64,000 nt of DNA from Chitinophagaceae bacterium (GTDB lineage: Bacteria > Bacteroidota > Bacteroidia > Chitinophagales > Chitinophagaceae): the NCBI GenBank assembly GCA_016722465.1, contig JADKJC010000002.1, positions 124,001 to 188,000 of the forward strand, given 5' to 3'. Below, piece after piece: positions 26,174 through 34,600 of the stretch (the first letter of the stretch is position 1; the number at the start of each line of letters is the position of its first letter). A model generated the notes under the pieces. It saw nothing but the letters and a program-made list of their open reading frames with translations, was not told the DNA's origin and did not search any database. Made by a program: the position numbers and the translations under genes.

Positions 26174-26584
26174 AAATTTTAAAATGATAATTAATAAATA
26201 ACAATTGATAATTTCTTCAAAAAAAGATATCATCATATATAAAAGCCCGGTGAAAAAAGAAATCAGCGCAGGGCATCCATTGCCAACGCAACTATCAGCA
26301 AAATATAATTGCTTCGTTTGTCATTAAATATTTTATGGGGATAGTCTGGAAGCATCGGTCACAAATATAATTTCATTTTTTCAATAAGGTGGGCAAGATT
26401 TATGCACCTTATGGCAGCGGCTGTGTTCATTGTGAGCAATTGAGAAAACAATTTAAATGCAGGCTGATGAAGCGGACAATTATTTCTTGGAACTGAAAAA
26501 AGAGAATAAGAAAATCGTACGGCAGGTTTTTATCAGGAAGAATGTTTCGACTTCACAAATCTTAAATAAGCTGTTGCTGCTCAT
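26174..26584. other. Intergenic region upstream of the GIY-YIG cassette
   Basis: About 410 bp. A minus-strand -7 box TATATTTG (26362-26369) may serve hppD. From 26457 an open frame runs into the cassette; its first about 40 codons (MQADEADNYFLELKKENKK) match no family I know and may be a gene remnant or chance. I see no riboswitch. Confidence 0.35.
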
Positions 26585-27081
26585 TTGCCCTGAGCGGAGT
26601 CGAAGGGTGCTTAGGCCAATTCGAGCGAAGTCGAGAATTGAGCCTAAAGAAATGCTGGATAATTTAATTTATTTTGCACTCATGATCTACAACACCCGGC
26701 AGGAAGCATATTATGTTTACATCATCTTATGTGGTGATGGCAGTTACTATACCGGCCTCACAGATGATTTGCTTAGAAGATTTGAGGAACACTTGAAGGG
26801 AGTATACGAAGACTGTTATACCGCTATCAGGCAGCCGCTTGAATTGAAGTATTACGAGACTATCCCTTTTTTACAGGATGCAGTGGACAGAGAGATCCAA
26901 TTAAAAGGATGGTCTAAAGCAAAAAAGCAGGCATTGATTGAAGGTAATTTCCATAAGTTGCAGTTGCTTGCTGAATGTCAAAATTTATCTCATACTAAAT
27001 ATAAATCTATTAATGCAACTGCCTCAGTTTTCGACTTCGCTCAAACTGGCCAGGAAAACCCTTCGACTCCGCTCAGGGCAA
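26585..27081. repeat. Inverted hairpin pairs enclosing the GIY-YIG gene
   Basis: A 24-bp perfect inverted repeat bounds the segment (26585-26608 and 27058-27081; core CCCTGAGCGGAGTCGAAGGG). Each side also has an inner hairpin. The left one (26617-26640) is CAATTC-GAGCGAAGTCGA-GAATTG. The right one (27025-27048) is CAGTTT-TCGACTTCGCTC-AAACTG. The 12-nt loops are exact reverse complements while the stems differ. Outer hairpins have stems CCCT/AGGG and loops GAGCGGAGTCGA and TCGACTCCGCTC. Confidence 0.9.
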
Positions 27082-27092
27082 CTAAAAACACT
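26682..27092 (+). CDS. GIY-YIG nuclease (UPF0213/YhbQ-like), in-frame with purK
   Basis: The nuclease core reads YYVYIILCGDGSYYTGLTDDLLRRFEEH, with the GIY-YIG motif as VYI...YTG, then CYTAIRQPLELKYYET, the conserved Glu in AVDREIQLKGWSKAKKQALI and a LLAECQN end. These define the short UPF0213 group. The start is uncertain: 26682 (MIYNTRQEAYY) fits best, 26652 is also possible. There is no stop before purK: the frame crosses the right-hand repeats, which encode FDFAQTG and NPSTPLRATK, and continues into purK at 27093. The actual product could end by cleavage, by internal initiation at purK, or be a true fusion. Confidence 0.82.
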
Positions 27093-28217
27093 ATGAAAAA
27101 AATCGGCATCCTTGGGGGCGGGCAATTAGGGCGTATGTTGCTGCAGGCTGCTGCCAACTATCCTGTTGAAACCTTTGTGATGGAAAACGATGACGACTGC
27201 CCGGCGGCACACCTCTGCGATCATTTTACCAAAGGCAATATCAGCAGCTATGATGATGTATATCATTTTGGGAAGGGACTGGATGCCATTACCATTGAAA
27301 TTGAAAGTGTAAATGCAGATGCACTGGAGCAACTGGAAAAGGAGGGTGTGAAAGTATATCCCAAACCTTCCGCACTCAAAACAATCAAGAACAAAATTTT
27401 ACAAAAACAATTTTATAAAGACCATCAAATTCCATCCAGCGATTTTATCATCACAAAAAATATTGCCGAACTGAAGGAACAAGCCGGCTTTTTACCTGCT
27501 GTGCATAAATTGGGTGAAGGTGGTTATGACGGCAGAGGTGTACAGCTGATAAAAACAGCCAATGAAATGGCACTCGGCTTTGATGCGCCGGCTGTACTGG
27601 AAAAAATGGTGCCCATTGCCAAAGAAATTGCCCTGATTGTTGCAGTGAATGACAATGGCGAATCCACGTTGTATCCCCCGGTGGACATGGTTTTTGATCC
27701 TCACCTTAATTTACTGAGTTACCAGATAAGCCCTGCGGAATTACCCGACAAAACATTGTGGCGGATGGAAGCCATTGCCATTGCTGTTGTAAAAGCGCTG
27801 CAAAGCCCGGGAATATTTGCAGTTGAGTTATTTGTTGATAAAGTTGGTGAAGTGTATGTGAACGAAACAGCGCCAAGGGTACACAACAGCGGCCATCATA
27901 CTATTGAAGCAAATTATTCCTCACAGTTTGACATGCTGTGGCGTATCATGCTGGGTTATCCATTGGGCAATACAGAACATATTTTACCGGCGGCCATTGT
28001 AAATGTATTGGGTGCTGACGGACATAGCGGGCCGGCTTATTATGAAGGGCTGGAAGAAATATTAAAAATACCCAACGTATTTGTACATGTATATGGAAAA
28101 AAACAAACCAAACCCGGCAGGAAGATGGGGCATATCACCATCATCAGCAAAGAGAAACAGGAGCTGATACACCAGGTAAACAGGATCAAACAAACATTGA
28201 AAGTGATTACAAAATAA
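27093..28217 (+). CDS. purK: 5-(carboxyamino)imidazole ribonucleotide synthase
   Basis: ATP-grasp enzyme of purine synthesis; it carboxylates AIR to N5-CAIR, which PurE then converts to CAIR. From MKKIGILGGGQLGRML the 374 residues are full-length: N-terminal GGGQLGRM (8-15), VKTIKNKILQKQFYKDH-like ATP-grasp linker, HKLGEGGYDGRGVQLI (ATP loop), EKMVPIAKEIALIVAVN, PPVDMVFD and the metal-binding FVDKVGEVYVNETAPRVHNSGHHTIEA. The frame is open upstream into the GIY-YIG gene; I place the start at 27093 because that is the family N-terminus. purE lies 5.8 kb away beyond an efflux operon. Confidence 0.95.
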   Translation: MKKIGILGGGQLGRMLLQAAANYPVETFVMENDDDCPAAHLCDHFTKGNISSYDDVYHFGKGLDAITIEIESVNADALEQLEKEGVKVYPKPSALKTIKNKILQKQFYKDHQIPSSDFIITKNIAELKEQAGFLPAVHKLGEGGYDGRGVQLIKTANEMALGFDAPAVLEKMVPIAKEIALIVAVNDNGESTLYPPVDMVFDPHLNLLSYQISPAELPDKTLWRMEAIAIAVVKALQSPGIFAVELFVDKVGEVYVNETAPRVHNSGHHTIEANYSSQFDMLWRIMLGYPLGNTEHILPAAIVNVLGADGHSGPAYYEGLEEILKIPNVFVHVYGKKQTKPGRKMGHITIISKEKQELIHQVNRIKQTLKVITK

Positions 28218-28222
28218 ACTGT

Positions 28223-29517
28223 TTACAGGCTGAGCAGGTTGGCCAGTCTCTTCAATTCTATCTCCGATGACTTCGCCGCAAAGTTCAGGTTCACCAACCG
28301 AAAGCCTGATGCTTCAAAACTTTGCTGGGCATTCTTTACTTCTACAATCGTAGCCTGCTTTAAACGGAAGCGTTGCAGGGTTAGTTCCAGCAAACGGCTG
28401 GAAAGATCATAATTCTGCTGTTCTGTTACCAGCTGTTGCAGCGTAGCGGCATAAGACTGGTAAGATTTTACTACCTGTGCATTGTAATCCCTTACCAGTA
28501 TCTCTTTAGTAAGTGTTGCGTTTCTTACATTGATGGAAGCCACCTGTTGCTGCCGTTTGAAAATAGTACCATTGTAAATTGGAATACCGATACTAACGCC
28601 AACGAAAGGCCCATAATTTTGATTGAGCAGCAATTGTCCGCCTGCAGACTGGTTCCTGGAAAAATTAAATCCCGTGGTGGCCCTGACAGAAGGATAGCGG
28701 AGCGCTGCGGTTTCCTTTACAACCTGTTCATTAACCCTAACCTGTTCGTCTGCAGCCATCAGTTCCGCATTTTTATTCAGGCTGTTTAAGATCGCATCCA
28801 GTTGAATGCTCCTGTCAACAATAATCGTATCAGTTACAGTGATAGTGGAGTCTGCTTTTAAAGTCAACTGCCGCAGCAATTCAGTTTTGGCCTGCGCTAT
28901 CACCACTTCCTGCGATTGCTTTGTCTGCAGCAGTGCATTCAGGTCAATCTGTGCCTGGAACAAGTCTGCATTGTTTGCAAGCCCAACAGCCTGTCTTGCC
29001 TTTACAATGGCAAGCTGCTGATTGGATGCATCAATAGAGCGGTCAATGGTTTTAGATAACTCTGCTGCCGCACAATATCATAATAGCCCGTCATTACACC
29101 GGCCATAATGTTTTGTACTTGTGCATTCAGCAGTTGCTGGCTTTGTTGCTGCAGCAAAGCCAGCCGTTTTTTAGTGGCCACCACCCGGTTGCCATTGTAC
29201 AACAGGATACTGCCGGTAATACCTACTGCAAAATTGTTATTGGCAGCAGCATCCCTTGAAATATTTTCGCCGCTGTTCAATTGTTGATTGATGCTGGATA
29301 TTTGTTCATTGTCAGAAATGCTTCCGGTAACCAATGGCAGTCCTCCGGCCACTCCATAATTATTTAAAATGGTACCGGATTCTACCACATTTTTATTCAA
29401 CTGGATATCGAGACTATTTTTCAATGCAGTATTGATTGCATCGGGCAGTGTAAGATTTTGCGTCTTTGCTGTAATACAAATCAATCCTGAGAAAAAATAT
29501 AAGAACAACTGTTTCAT
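28223..29517 (-). CDS. TolC family outer-membrane efflux protein (frameshifted)
   Basis: Outer-membrane channel of the tripartite pump. It has a signal peptide (MKQLFLYFFSGLICITAKTQ), then LTLPDAINTALKNSLDIQLNKN, the usual TolC start, and long coiled-coil stretches rich in Gln and Ala. The first frame ends after YYDIVRQQSYLK. Adding one base to the four-T run at 29050-29053 (plus strand) gives TIDRSIDASNQQLAIVKARQAVGLANNADLF and runs on to the end (ANLLSL). The corrected length of about 430 residues is normal. It is the third gene of the operon MFP-RND-TolC, 15 bp after the RND gene, and meets purK tail to tail 5 bp apart. Confidence 0.9.
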
Positions 29518-29532
29518 GCTGCCTGTTTTCTT

Positions 29533-32500
29533 TTAACTGTTATGCTCATCCACTTTGCTGGCTGCTGTAACCGCTTCATATTTATGATTTGCTGATAAAT
29601 AAGTGTAGATAGCAGGTATGATAAACAATGTAAGGATGAGTGAAAAAACAATGCCGCCCACTACCACAATACCCAAAGGCACACGGCTGGCGGATGATGC
29701 ACCAAGGCCCAATGCTATGGGCAATGCACCCAGGGCAGTGGCAAGGCTTGTCATTAATATTGGGCGCAGGCGCTGCTGTGCAGCTTCCAATATGGCCTGT
29801 CGCTTGGCAACTCCCTGTTCTCTTTTTTTATTGGCAAACTCTACGATTAATATGCCATTTTTTGTTACCAGGCCTATGAGCATGATCATACCAATTTCAG
29901 AAAAAATATTCAGGGCCTGATTAAAAATATAAAGACTGAGCAGTGCCCCGGCCAATGCCAGCGGCACCGTGAACATAATGGTAAGCGGATCGATAAAACT
30001 TTCAAACTGTGCTGCCAATATTAAATAAATGAGGATTAATGCCAGCATAAAGGCAAACAAAATATTGGAGGAGCTTTCTGCATAGTCCCTTGATGGGCCT
30101 GTTAAAGAAGTCTGGTAACTTTCATCCAGCATTTTTTTTGCAATGGCATCCATTGCCTTTACTCCATCACCAATTGTTTTTCCGTCTGCCAGTGAAGCAG
30201 AAATGGTGGCTGCTTTGTAACGGTTAAAGTGAAACAAGGTGGCGGGGCTGCTGCTTTCTTCCAGCTTCACCACCGAGCTTACGGGAATATTCTGTCCCTT
30301 GTTGTTCCGCACATACAATTTCGAAATGTCATCTGTTTTGTTGCGGTCACTGCGGTCTACCTGTGCAATTACAGAATACTGAAATCCATTCATGATGAAG
30401 TATGCCAGCCTGCCACCACTGAATGCCGACTGTAATGCAGCGATCACATCCTGCGATGAAAGCCCCAGGTCTTTTACTTTCATCCTGTCCAGCGTTAACT
30501 GAATTTCGGGTTTGTTGAATTTCAGGTTCACATCAACGTTCGAAAAAGTTTTATCTTTTTTTGCTTCGTCCAGAAATTTAGGGATGACTTCTTTTAATTT
30601 ATTCAGGTCCTGGTTCTGTAATACAAACTGCACTGGCAGGGCTCCTCTTGATCCGCCACCCACCGAAATGGTCTGTTCCTGTATCGGGAATATCCTGGCA
30701 TCATTAAATCTTGCCAGTTTTTTTTGCAGGTCACTGGCTATGTCTGCCTGGCTCCTTGTTCTTTCACCGGGCAGTACCAATGCCAGCCTTGGCTGACTGC
30801 TGTTGACAGCACCTGCCGGCGTTCTGGCAAAAACGAAATCTCTTTCAGGAACAGAATCATACAGGTAGTTGGTAATATTATCGGTGATGCCAACCATCCG
30901 GCTATAACTGGTTCCCTCTGCAGCAGTAACAGAGAAGCGGATACTACTCCTGTCTTCCAGTGGCGCTATTTCACTTTGCAGGTTGAAAAAGATCAGCACC
31001 ATCATGCCTATACAAAACAGCATCACTGCCCACGCAATCCATCTTGCTTTTAAAAAACCAGCCAGCCAACGCAGGTAACCATTTTCCATGCCGGTAAAAA
31101 AAGGTTCAGTTTTAGTGTAGAATTTTCCATGCCCCGCTGTTTTCCTGCTCAACACCACATTTAATACCGGTGTGATGGTAAGAGATACCAATGCAGAGAT
31201 CAGCACTGCAGCGGCAAGTGTAACGCCAAACTCCCTGAACAATCTTCCTATAAATCCTTCTAAAAAAACTACCGGCAAAAACACAATCGCCAATGTGATG
31301 GAGGTGGAGATCACCGCAAAAAATATTTCTTTACTGCCTTCCACTGCTGCCTGTTTGATGGGCATCCCTTTTTCAAACTTGCTGAAAATATTTTCTGTTA
31401 CCACGATGCCGTCATCCACTACCAAACCCGTTGCCAGCACAATACCCAGCAGCGTGAGAATATTGATAGAGAAACCCGAGAAGTACATAATAAAGAATGT
31501 AGCTACCAGCGAAATGGGAATATCAATCAGCGGACGAATGGCAATCAACCAATCCCTGAAAAAGAAAAAGATCACCATTACCACCAGCGCAAAAGAGATC
31601 ATCAGCGTTTCCTCCACTTCCTTAGTCGACTTACGGATATTGGTAGTATTGTCCATCAATACGTTCATTTCAATATCCGATTTGTTGGTTTTTTTGATGG
31701 CTTCCAGCTTCTTGTAAAAATCATCAGCTATCTGAATATTGTTGGCGCCGGGTTGCGGAATGATCACAAGTCCTACTGCATTTACCCCATTGTATTTCCA
31801 GCTCTGCTCCAGGTCTTCCGGACCAATTTCCACACGGGCTACATTGTTCAGCCTTACAATGCCACTGCTGTCTTCTTTAATGATGAGATCCTGGAAATCT
31901 CTTTCACTGGTCAATCTTCCCAGTGTTTTAATAGTAAGCTCCGTATTGTTGCCATAAATTTTTCCAGGCGGCAGGTCAATATTTTCATTGTTCAATGAAG
32001 TACGGATATCAGAAAAACTAACGCCCTGTGCATTCATTTTATCAGGATCGATCCAGATACGCATCGCATATCTTTTCTGGCCAAAAATATTAATGGCGCT
32101 AACCTGGTTGATAGTTTGAAATTGCTGCTGAAGTACATTTTCTGCATAATCACTTAATTCCAATAAGCCCTTGGTGCGGCTTTGCACCGCCAGTATCAAA
32201 ATAAAATCGCTGTTGGCATCTGCTTTTGTTACTACCGGGGGCGCATCAATATCCTGTGGCAATGAGCGGCTGGCCTGACCTACTTTGTCTCTCACATCAC
32301 TGGCGGCAGCTTCAAGGTCTACTCCCAATTCAAACTCTACTGTAATATTGCTGTTGCCTAACGTGCTGGAAGAAGTGATGGTTTTAATGCCGGGTATTCC
32401 ATTGATCTGTTTCTCCAATGGCTCAGTAACCTGGCTTTCCATAATATCAGGATTGGCGCCTGTATAAGAAGTACGGATACTAATGGTGGCAGGGTCGATT

Positions 32501-32616
32501 GCAGGATAATCCCTGATGGCAAGAAAAGTATATCCCACCACCCCGAATAAAATGATCATCAGGTTGAGTACAGTGGCAAAAACAGGCCGCTTCAGAGAAA
32601 ACTCAGAAATATTCAT
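29533..32616 (-). CDS. RND efflux permease (HAE1/AcrB type)
   Basis: Inner-membrane proton-driven drug exporter. At 1027 residues it has the full RND layout: N-terminal membrane helix (FATVLNLMIILFGVVGY), a periplasmic porter domain with GANPDIMESQVTEPLE, six helices including the proton-relay segment GLVVDDGIVVTEN in helix 4, a second porter domain, and six more helices (LILAAQFESFIDPLTIMFTVPLALAGAL; GLVTKNGILIVEFANK; LRPILMTSLATALGALPI). It is the second gene of the operon, about 130 bp downstream of the adaptor gene. The substrates are unknown. Confidence 0.96.
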   Translation of the reverse strand: MNISEFSLKRPVFATVLNLMIILFGVVGYTFLAIRDYPAIDPATISIRTSYTGANPDIMESQVTEPLEKQINGIPGIKTITSSSTLGNSNITVEFELGVDLEAAASDVRDKVGQASRSLPQDIDAPPVVTKADANSDFILILAVQSRTKGLLELSDYAENVLQQQFQTINQVSAINIFGQKRYAMRIWIDPDKMNAQGVSFSDIRTSLNNENIDLPPGKIYGNNTELTIKTLGRLTSERDFQDLIIKEDSSGIVRLNNVARVEIGPEDLEQSWKYNGVNAVGLVIIPQPGANNIQIADDFYKKLEAIKKTNKSDIEMNVLMDNTTNIRKSTKEVEETLMISFALVVMVIFFFFRDWLIAIRPLIDIPISLVATFFIMYFSGFSINILTLLGIVLATGLVVDDGIVVTENIFSKFEKGMPIKQAAVEGSKEIFFAVISTSITLAIVFLPVVFLEGFIGRLFREFGVTLAAAVLISALVSLTITPVLNVVLSRKTAGHGKFYTKTEPFFTGMENGYLRWLAGFLKARWIAWAVMLFCIGMMVLIFFNLQSEIAPLEDRSSIRFSVTAAEGTSYSRMVGITDNITNYLYDSVPERDFVFARTPAGAVNSSQPRLALVLPGERTRSQADIASDLQKKLARFNDARIFPIQEQTISVGGGSRGALPVQFVLQNQDLNKLKEVIPKFLDEAKKDKTFSNVDVNLKFNKPEIQLTLDRMKVKDLGLSSQDVIAALQSAFSGGRLAYFIMNGFQYSVIAQVDRSDRNKTDDISKLYVRNNKGQNIPVSSVVKLEESSSPATLFHFNRYKAATISASLADGKTIGDGVKAMDAIAKKMLDESYQTSLTGPSRDYAESSSNILFAFMLALILIYLILAAQFESFIDPLTIMFTVPLALAGALLSLYIFNQALNIFSEIGMIMLIGLVTKNGILIVEFANKKREQGVAKRQAILEAAQQRLRPILMTSLATALGALPIALGLGASSASRVPLGIVVVGGIVFSLILTLFIIPAIYTYLSANHKYEAVTAASKVDEHNS

Positions 32617-32748
32617 GCAACAAAACGGTTGTACTTTTAAAAAATCCTATTGATTATTCTATTGGTCAAAACGGGGAAAATACTCCCCGGAATATTTTTA
32701 TTGAATATGAAGTAAAACAGATGCTGTATAAAGAATTTTGTTTGAAGG

Positions 32749-33846
32749 TTATTTGATACTGTCTTTCGTCACTGTTATTTCTTCCTGCTTCTTTATACTT
32801 CTTACTTTCAATTTACTTTTTGGCCTTGCGAATAACACCCCCGTAACCACCACAGAATCACCGGGATTTATCCCACTGATCACTTCTACGGAATTTGCTT
32901 CTCTTACACCTGTTTGAATATTGGCAAAACTTGCCAGCCCATTCTTTACCAATACCACCTGGTTATTCCTGTCATCTGGTATAATACAGTTGGCGGGTAC
33001 TTTTACCGATGACCTTTCTTTGCCGGCATCAATATATACTTTTACAAAGGCACCGGGATTAACAGTACCATCCTTCAGCAATGCCCTTACTTTTAAATTA
33101 CGGGTATTGGTATTGGCGCCGGGTTCGGCAGCAACAATTACAGCCTTGCTTTTTTTCTTAGTCAATGCATCAAGCTCTACTTCTATTACTGCCCCGTTCT
33201 TAATGATATCCGCATACATATCCGGCAGGGTAAAATCAATTTTCACCTGCTGTGTTTGCTGCAACGTAGCAATGATGGTGGAAGGTGTAATGTAAGCTCC
33301 CGGACTTACCTGCCTTAAACCAACCACTCCGCTGAAGGGTGCTTTGATAACGGTTTTATCAATCAATGCCTGTGTGTAAGCCATATCAGCTTTTAGTCCG
33401 TTTACCGTATTCACGGCTGCGTCATAATCAGCCTGGTTCAATCCATTGATATCAAGCAGTTGTTTATAGCGGCCAACTGTTTTCTCTGCCAGGTCAAGCT
33501 GTACTTTGCTCTTGCCAATCTGTGCCCGCAGATCAGCATCATTTATCCTCGCTATCACCGTGCCTTGTGCAATTGCCCTGCCCTCTGCCAGATTCAGATA
33601 GGTAAGCCTCCCACTCACTTCCGAACGCAGTTCAATATATTCATTGGCAATCACTGTACCGTTGGCTTCTATGATATTGTTTACAGGCTGCTTTTCTGCA
33701 ATCATGATGTCTACTAATACAGGCAGGGCTTCTTTAGGAGTATCTTTCTTCGTGCTTGCGCTGTTGCATTGTGCCAACATAAAAAGCAGGCTCAATGAAC
33801 AAAGCACCAACACTTGCTTCAGGGCATATTTCATCATCAATTTCAT
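32749..33846 (-). CDS. RND efflux periplasmic adaptor subunit (MFP), lipoprotein
   Basis: It joins the RND pump to the TolC channel. The N-terminus is a lipoprotein signal; LLFMLAQC places the acylated Cys at residue 27, counting from the first Met (Met4 or Met5 may be the real start). The barrel-sandwich half-motifs are IELRSEVSGRLTYLNLAEGRAIAQGTVIARINDADL and VIKAPFSGVVGLRQVSPGAYITPSTIIATLQ, separated by an alpha-hairpin (QIGKSKVQLDLAEKTVGRYKQLL). The C-terminal beta-barrel has NLKVRALLKDGTVNPGAFVKVYI. First gene of the operon. Confidence 0.94.
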   Translation of the reverse strand: MKLMMKYALKQVLVLCSLSLLFMLAQCNSASTKKDTPKEALPVLVDIMIAEKQPVNNIIEANGTVIANEYIELRSEVSGRLTYLNLAEGRAIAQGTVIARINDADLRAQIGKSKVQLDLAEKTVGRYKQLLDINGLNQADYDAAVNTVNGLKADMAYTQALIDKTVIKAPFSGVVGLRQVSPGAYITPSTIIATLQQTQQVKIDFTLPDMYADIIKNGAVIEVELDALTKKKSKAVIVAAEPGANTNTRNLKVRALLKDGTVNPGAFVKVYIDAGKERSSVKVPANCIIPDDRNNQVVLVKNGLASFANIQTGVREANSVEVISGINPGDSVVVTGVLFARPKSKLKVRSIKKQEEITVTKDSIK

Positions 33847-33863
33847 TAGGTAATTAAGGAGTT

Positions 33864-33871
33864 CAAATATA
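33864..33871 (-). promoter_or_regulatory. -7 box (TATATTTG) of the RND operon
   Basis: Exact TAnnTTTG match on the minus strand, 17 bp upstream of the ATG at 33846. It probably drives MFP-RND-TolC. No regulator gene adjoins. Confidence 0.5.
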
Positions 33872-34048
33872 AGCGCTTTTATTTTTCCGCTACCTGTACA
33901 TTATTCAAACGGGATGTGCCAGGTTGCTGATTTAAATCAGGAAATAGCGAAACAAATATTAAACCAACACTGTAATACATTTTTCTTGCATAAAATAACC
34001 TGTACAGCATTTCTGATTTTTACCTTTCTTTGCCAAAACTAATATCAC

Positions 34049-34564
34049 ATGAGTACACTAGTAGGAATTATCATGGGCAGCGAAAGTGACCTGGAAATAA
34101 TGAAGGGCGCTGCAGAAATGCTTCGCCAGTTTGAAGTTGAACCTGAACTGACCATCGTATCTGCACACCGTACGCCCGAACGGTTGAGGGAATATGCCAG
34201 CAAAGCAAAAGAACGTGGGTTAAAAGTAATCATCGCCGGGGCCGGTGGTGCTGCACATTTACCTGGTATGGTAGCTGCACAAACCATTTTACCAGTGATT
34301 GGTGTACCTGTAAAATCATCCAACTCAATTGATGGATGGGACTCTGTGTTATCTATTCTACAAATGCCTTATGGCGTACCCGTAGCAACAGTTGCATTGA
34401 ACGGCGCCAAGAATGCAGGCATCCTTGCTGCACAGATTTTAGCGTTGCATGACACCTCTATTGCCGGCAAGTTAGAAGCCTATAAAGAATACCAGGATGA
34501 TATTGTGATGGAAAGTGTAAAGAATGTACAGCGCTTTGGGTATACAAATGATTTTGATAAATAG
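34049..34564 (+). CDS. purE: N5-carboxyaminoimidazole ribonucleotide mutase
   Basis: Class I PurE, which moves the carboxyl group of N5-CAIR to carbon 4 in purine synthesis, the step after PurK. The 171-residue length is normal. It shows [15 protein letters not shown] (10-24), the substrate loop [13 protein letters not shown] (43-55), the [15 protein letters not shown] signature with the catalytic His, and [36 protein letters not shown] start. It is oriented like purK, with the oppositely directed RND operon between them. Confidence 0.96.
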   Translation: MSTLVGIIMGSESDLEIMKGAAEMLRQFEVEPELTIVSAHRTPERLREYASKAKERGLKVIIAGAGGAAHLPGMVAAQTILPVIGVPVKSSNSIDGWDSVLSILQMPYGVPVATVALNGAKNAGILAAQILALHDTSIAGKLEAYKEYQDDIVMESVKNVQRFGYTNDFDK

Positions 34565-34569
34565 TGCAC

Positions 34570-34600
34570 AAGGCGGATAAAATTATCCGCCTTTATTTTT
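34570..34600. terminator. Terminator between convergent purE and bshC
   Basis: Perfect 11-bp stem AAGGCGGATAA / TTATCCGCCTT (34570-34580, 34583-34593) followed by TATTTTT on the plus strand. Its right arm reaches the stop codon of bshC. Confidence 0.8.

Noticed and set aside
26240..26400. Possible riboswitch between hppD and the GIY-YIG cassette
   Set aside because: I looked for known riboswitch cores and found only a weak GCCC/GGGC pairing; no conserved core is present.
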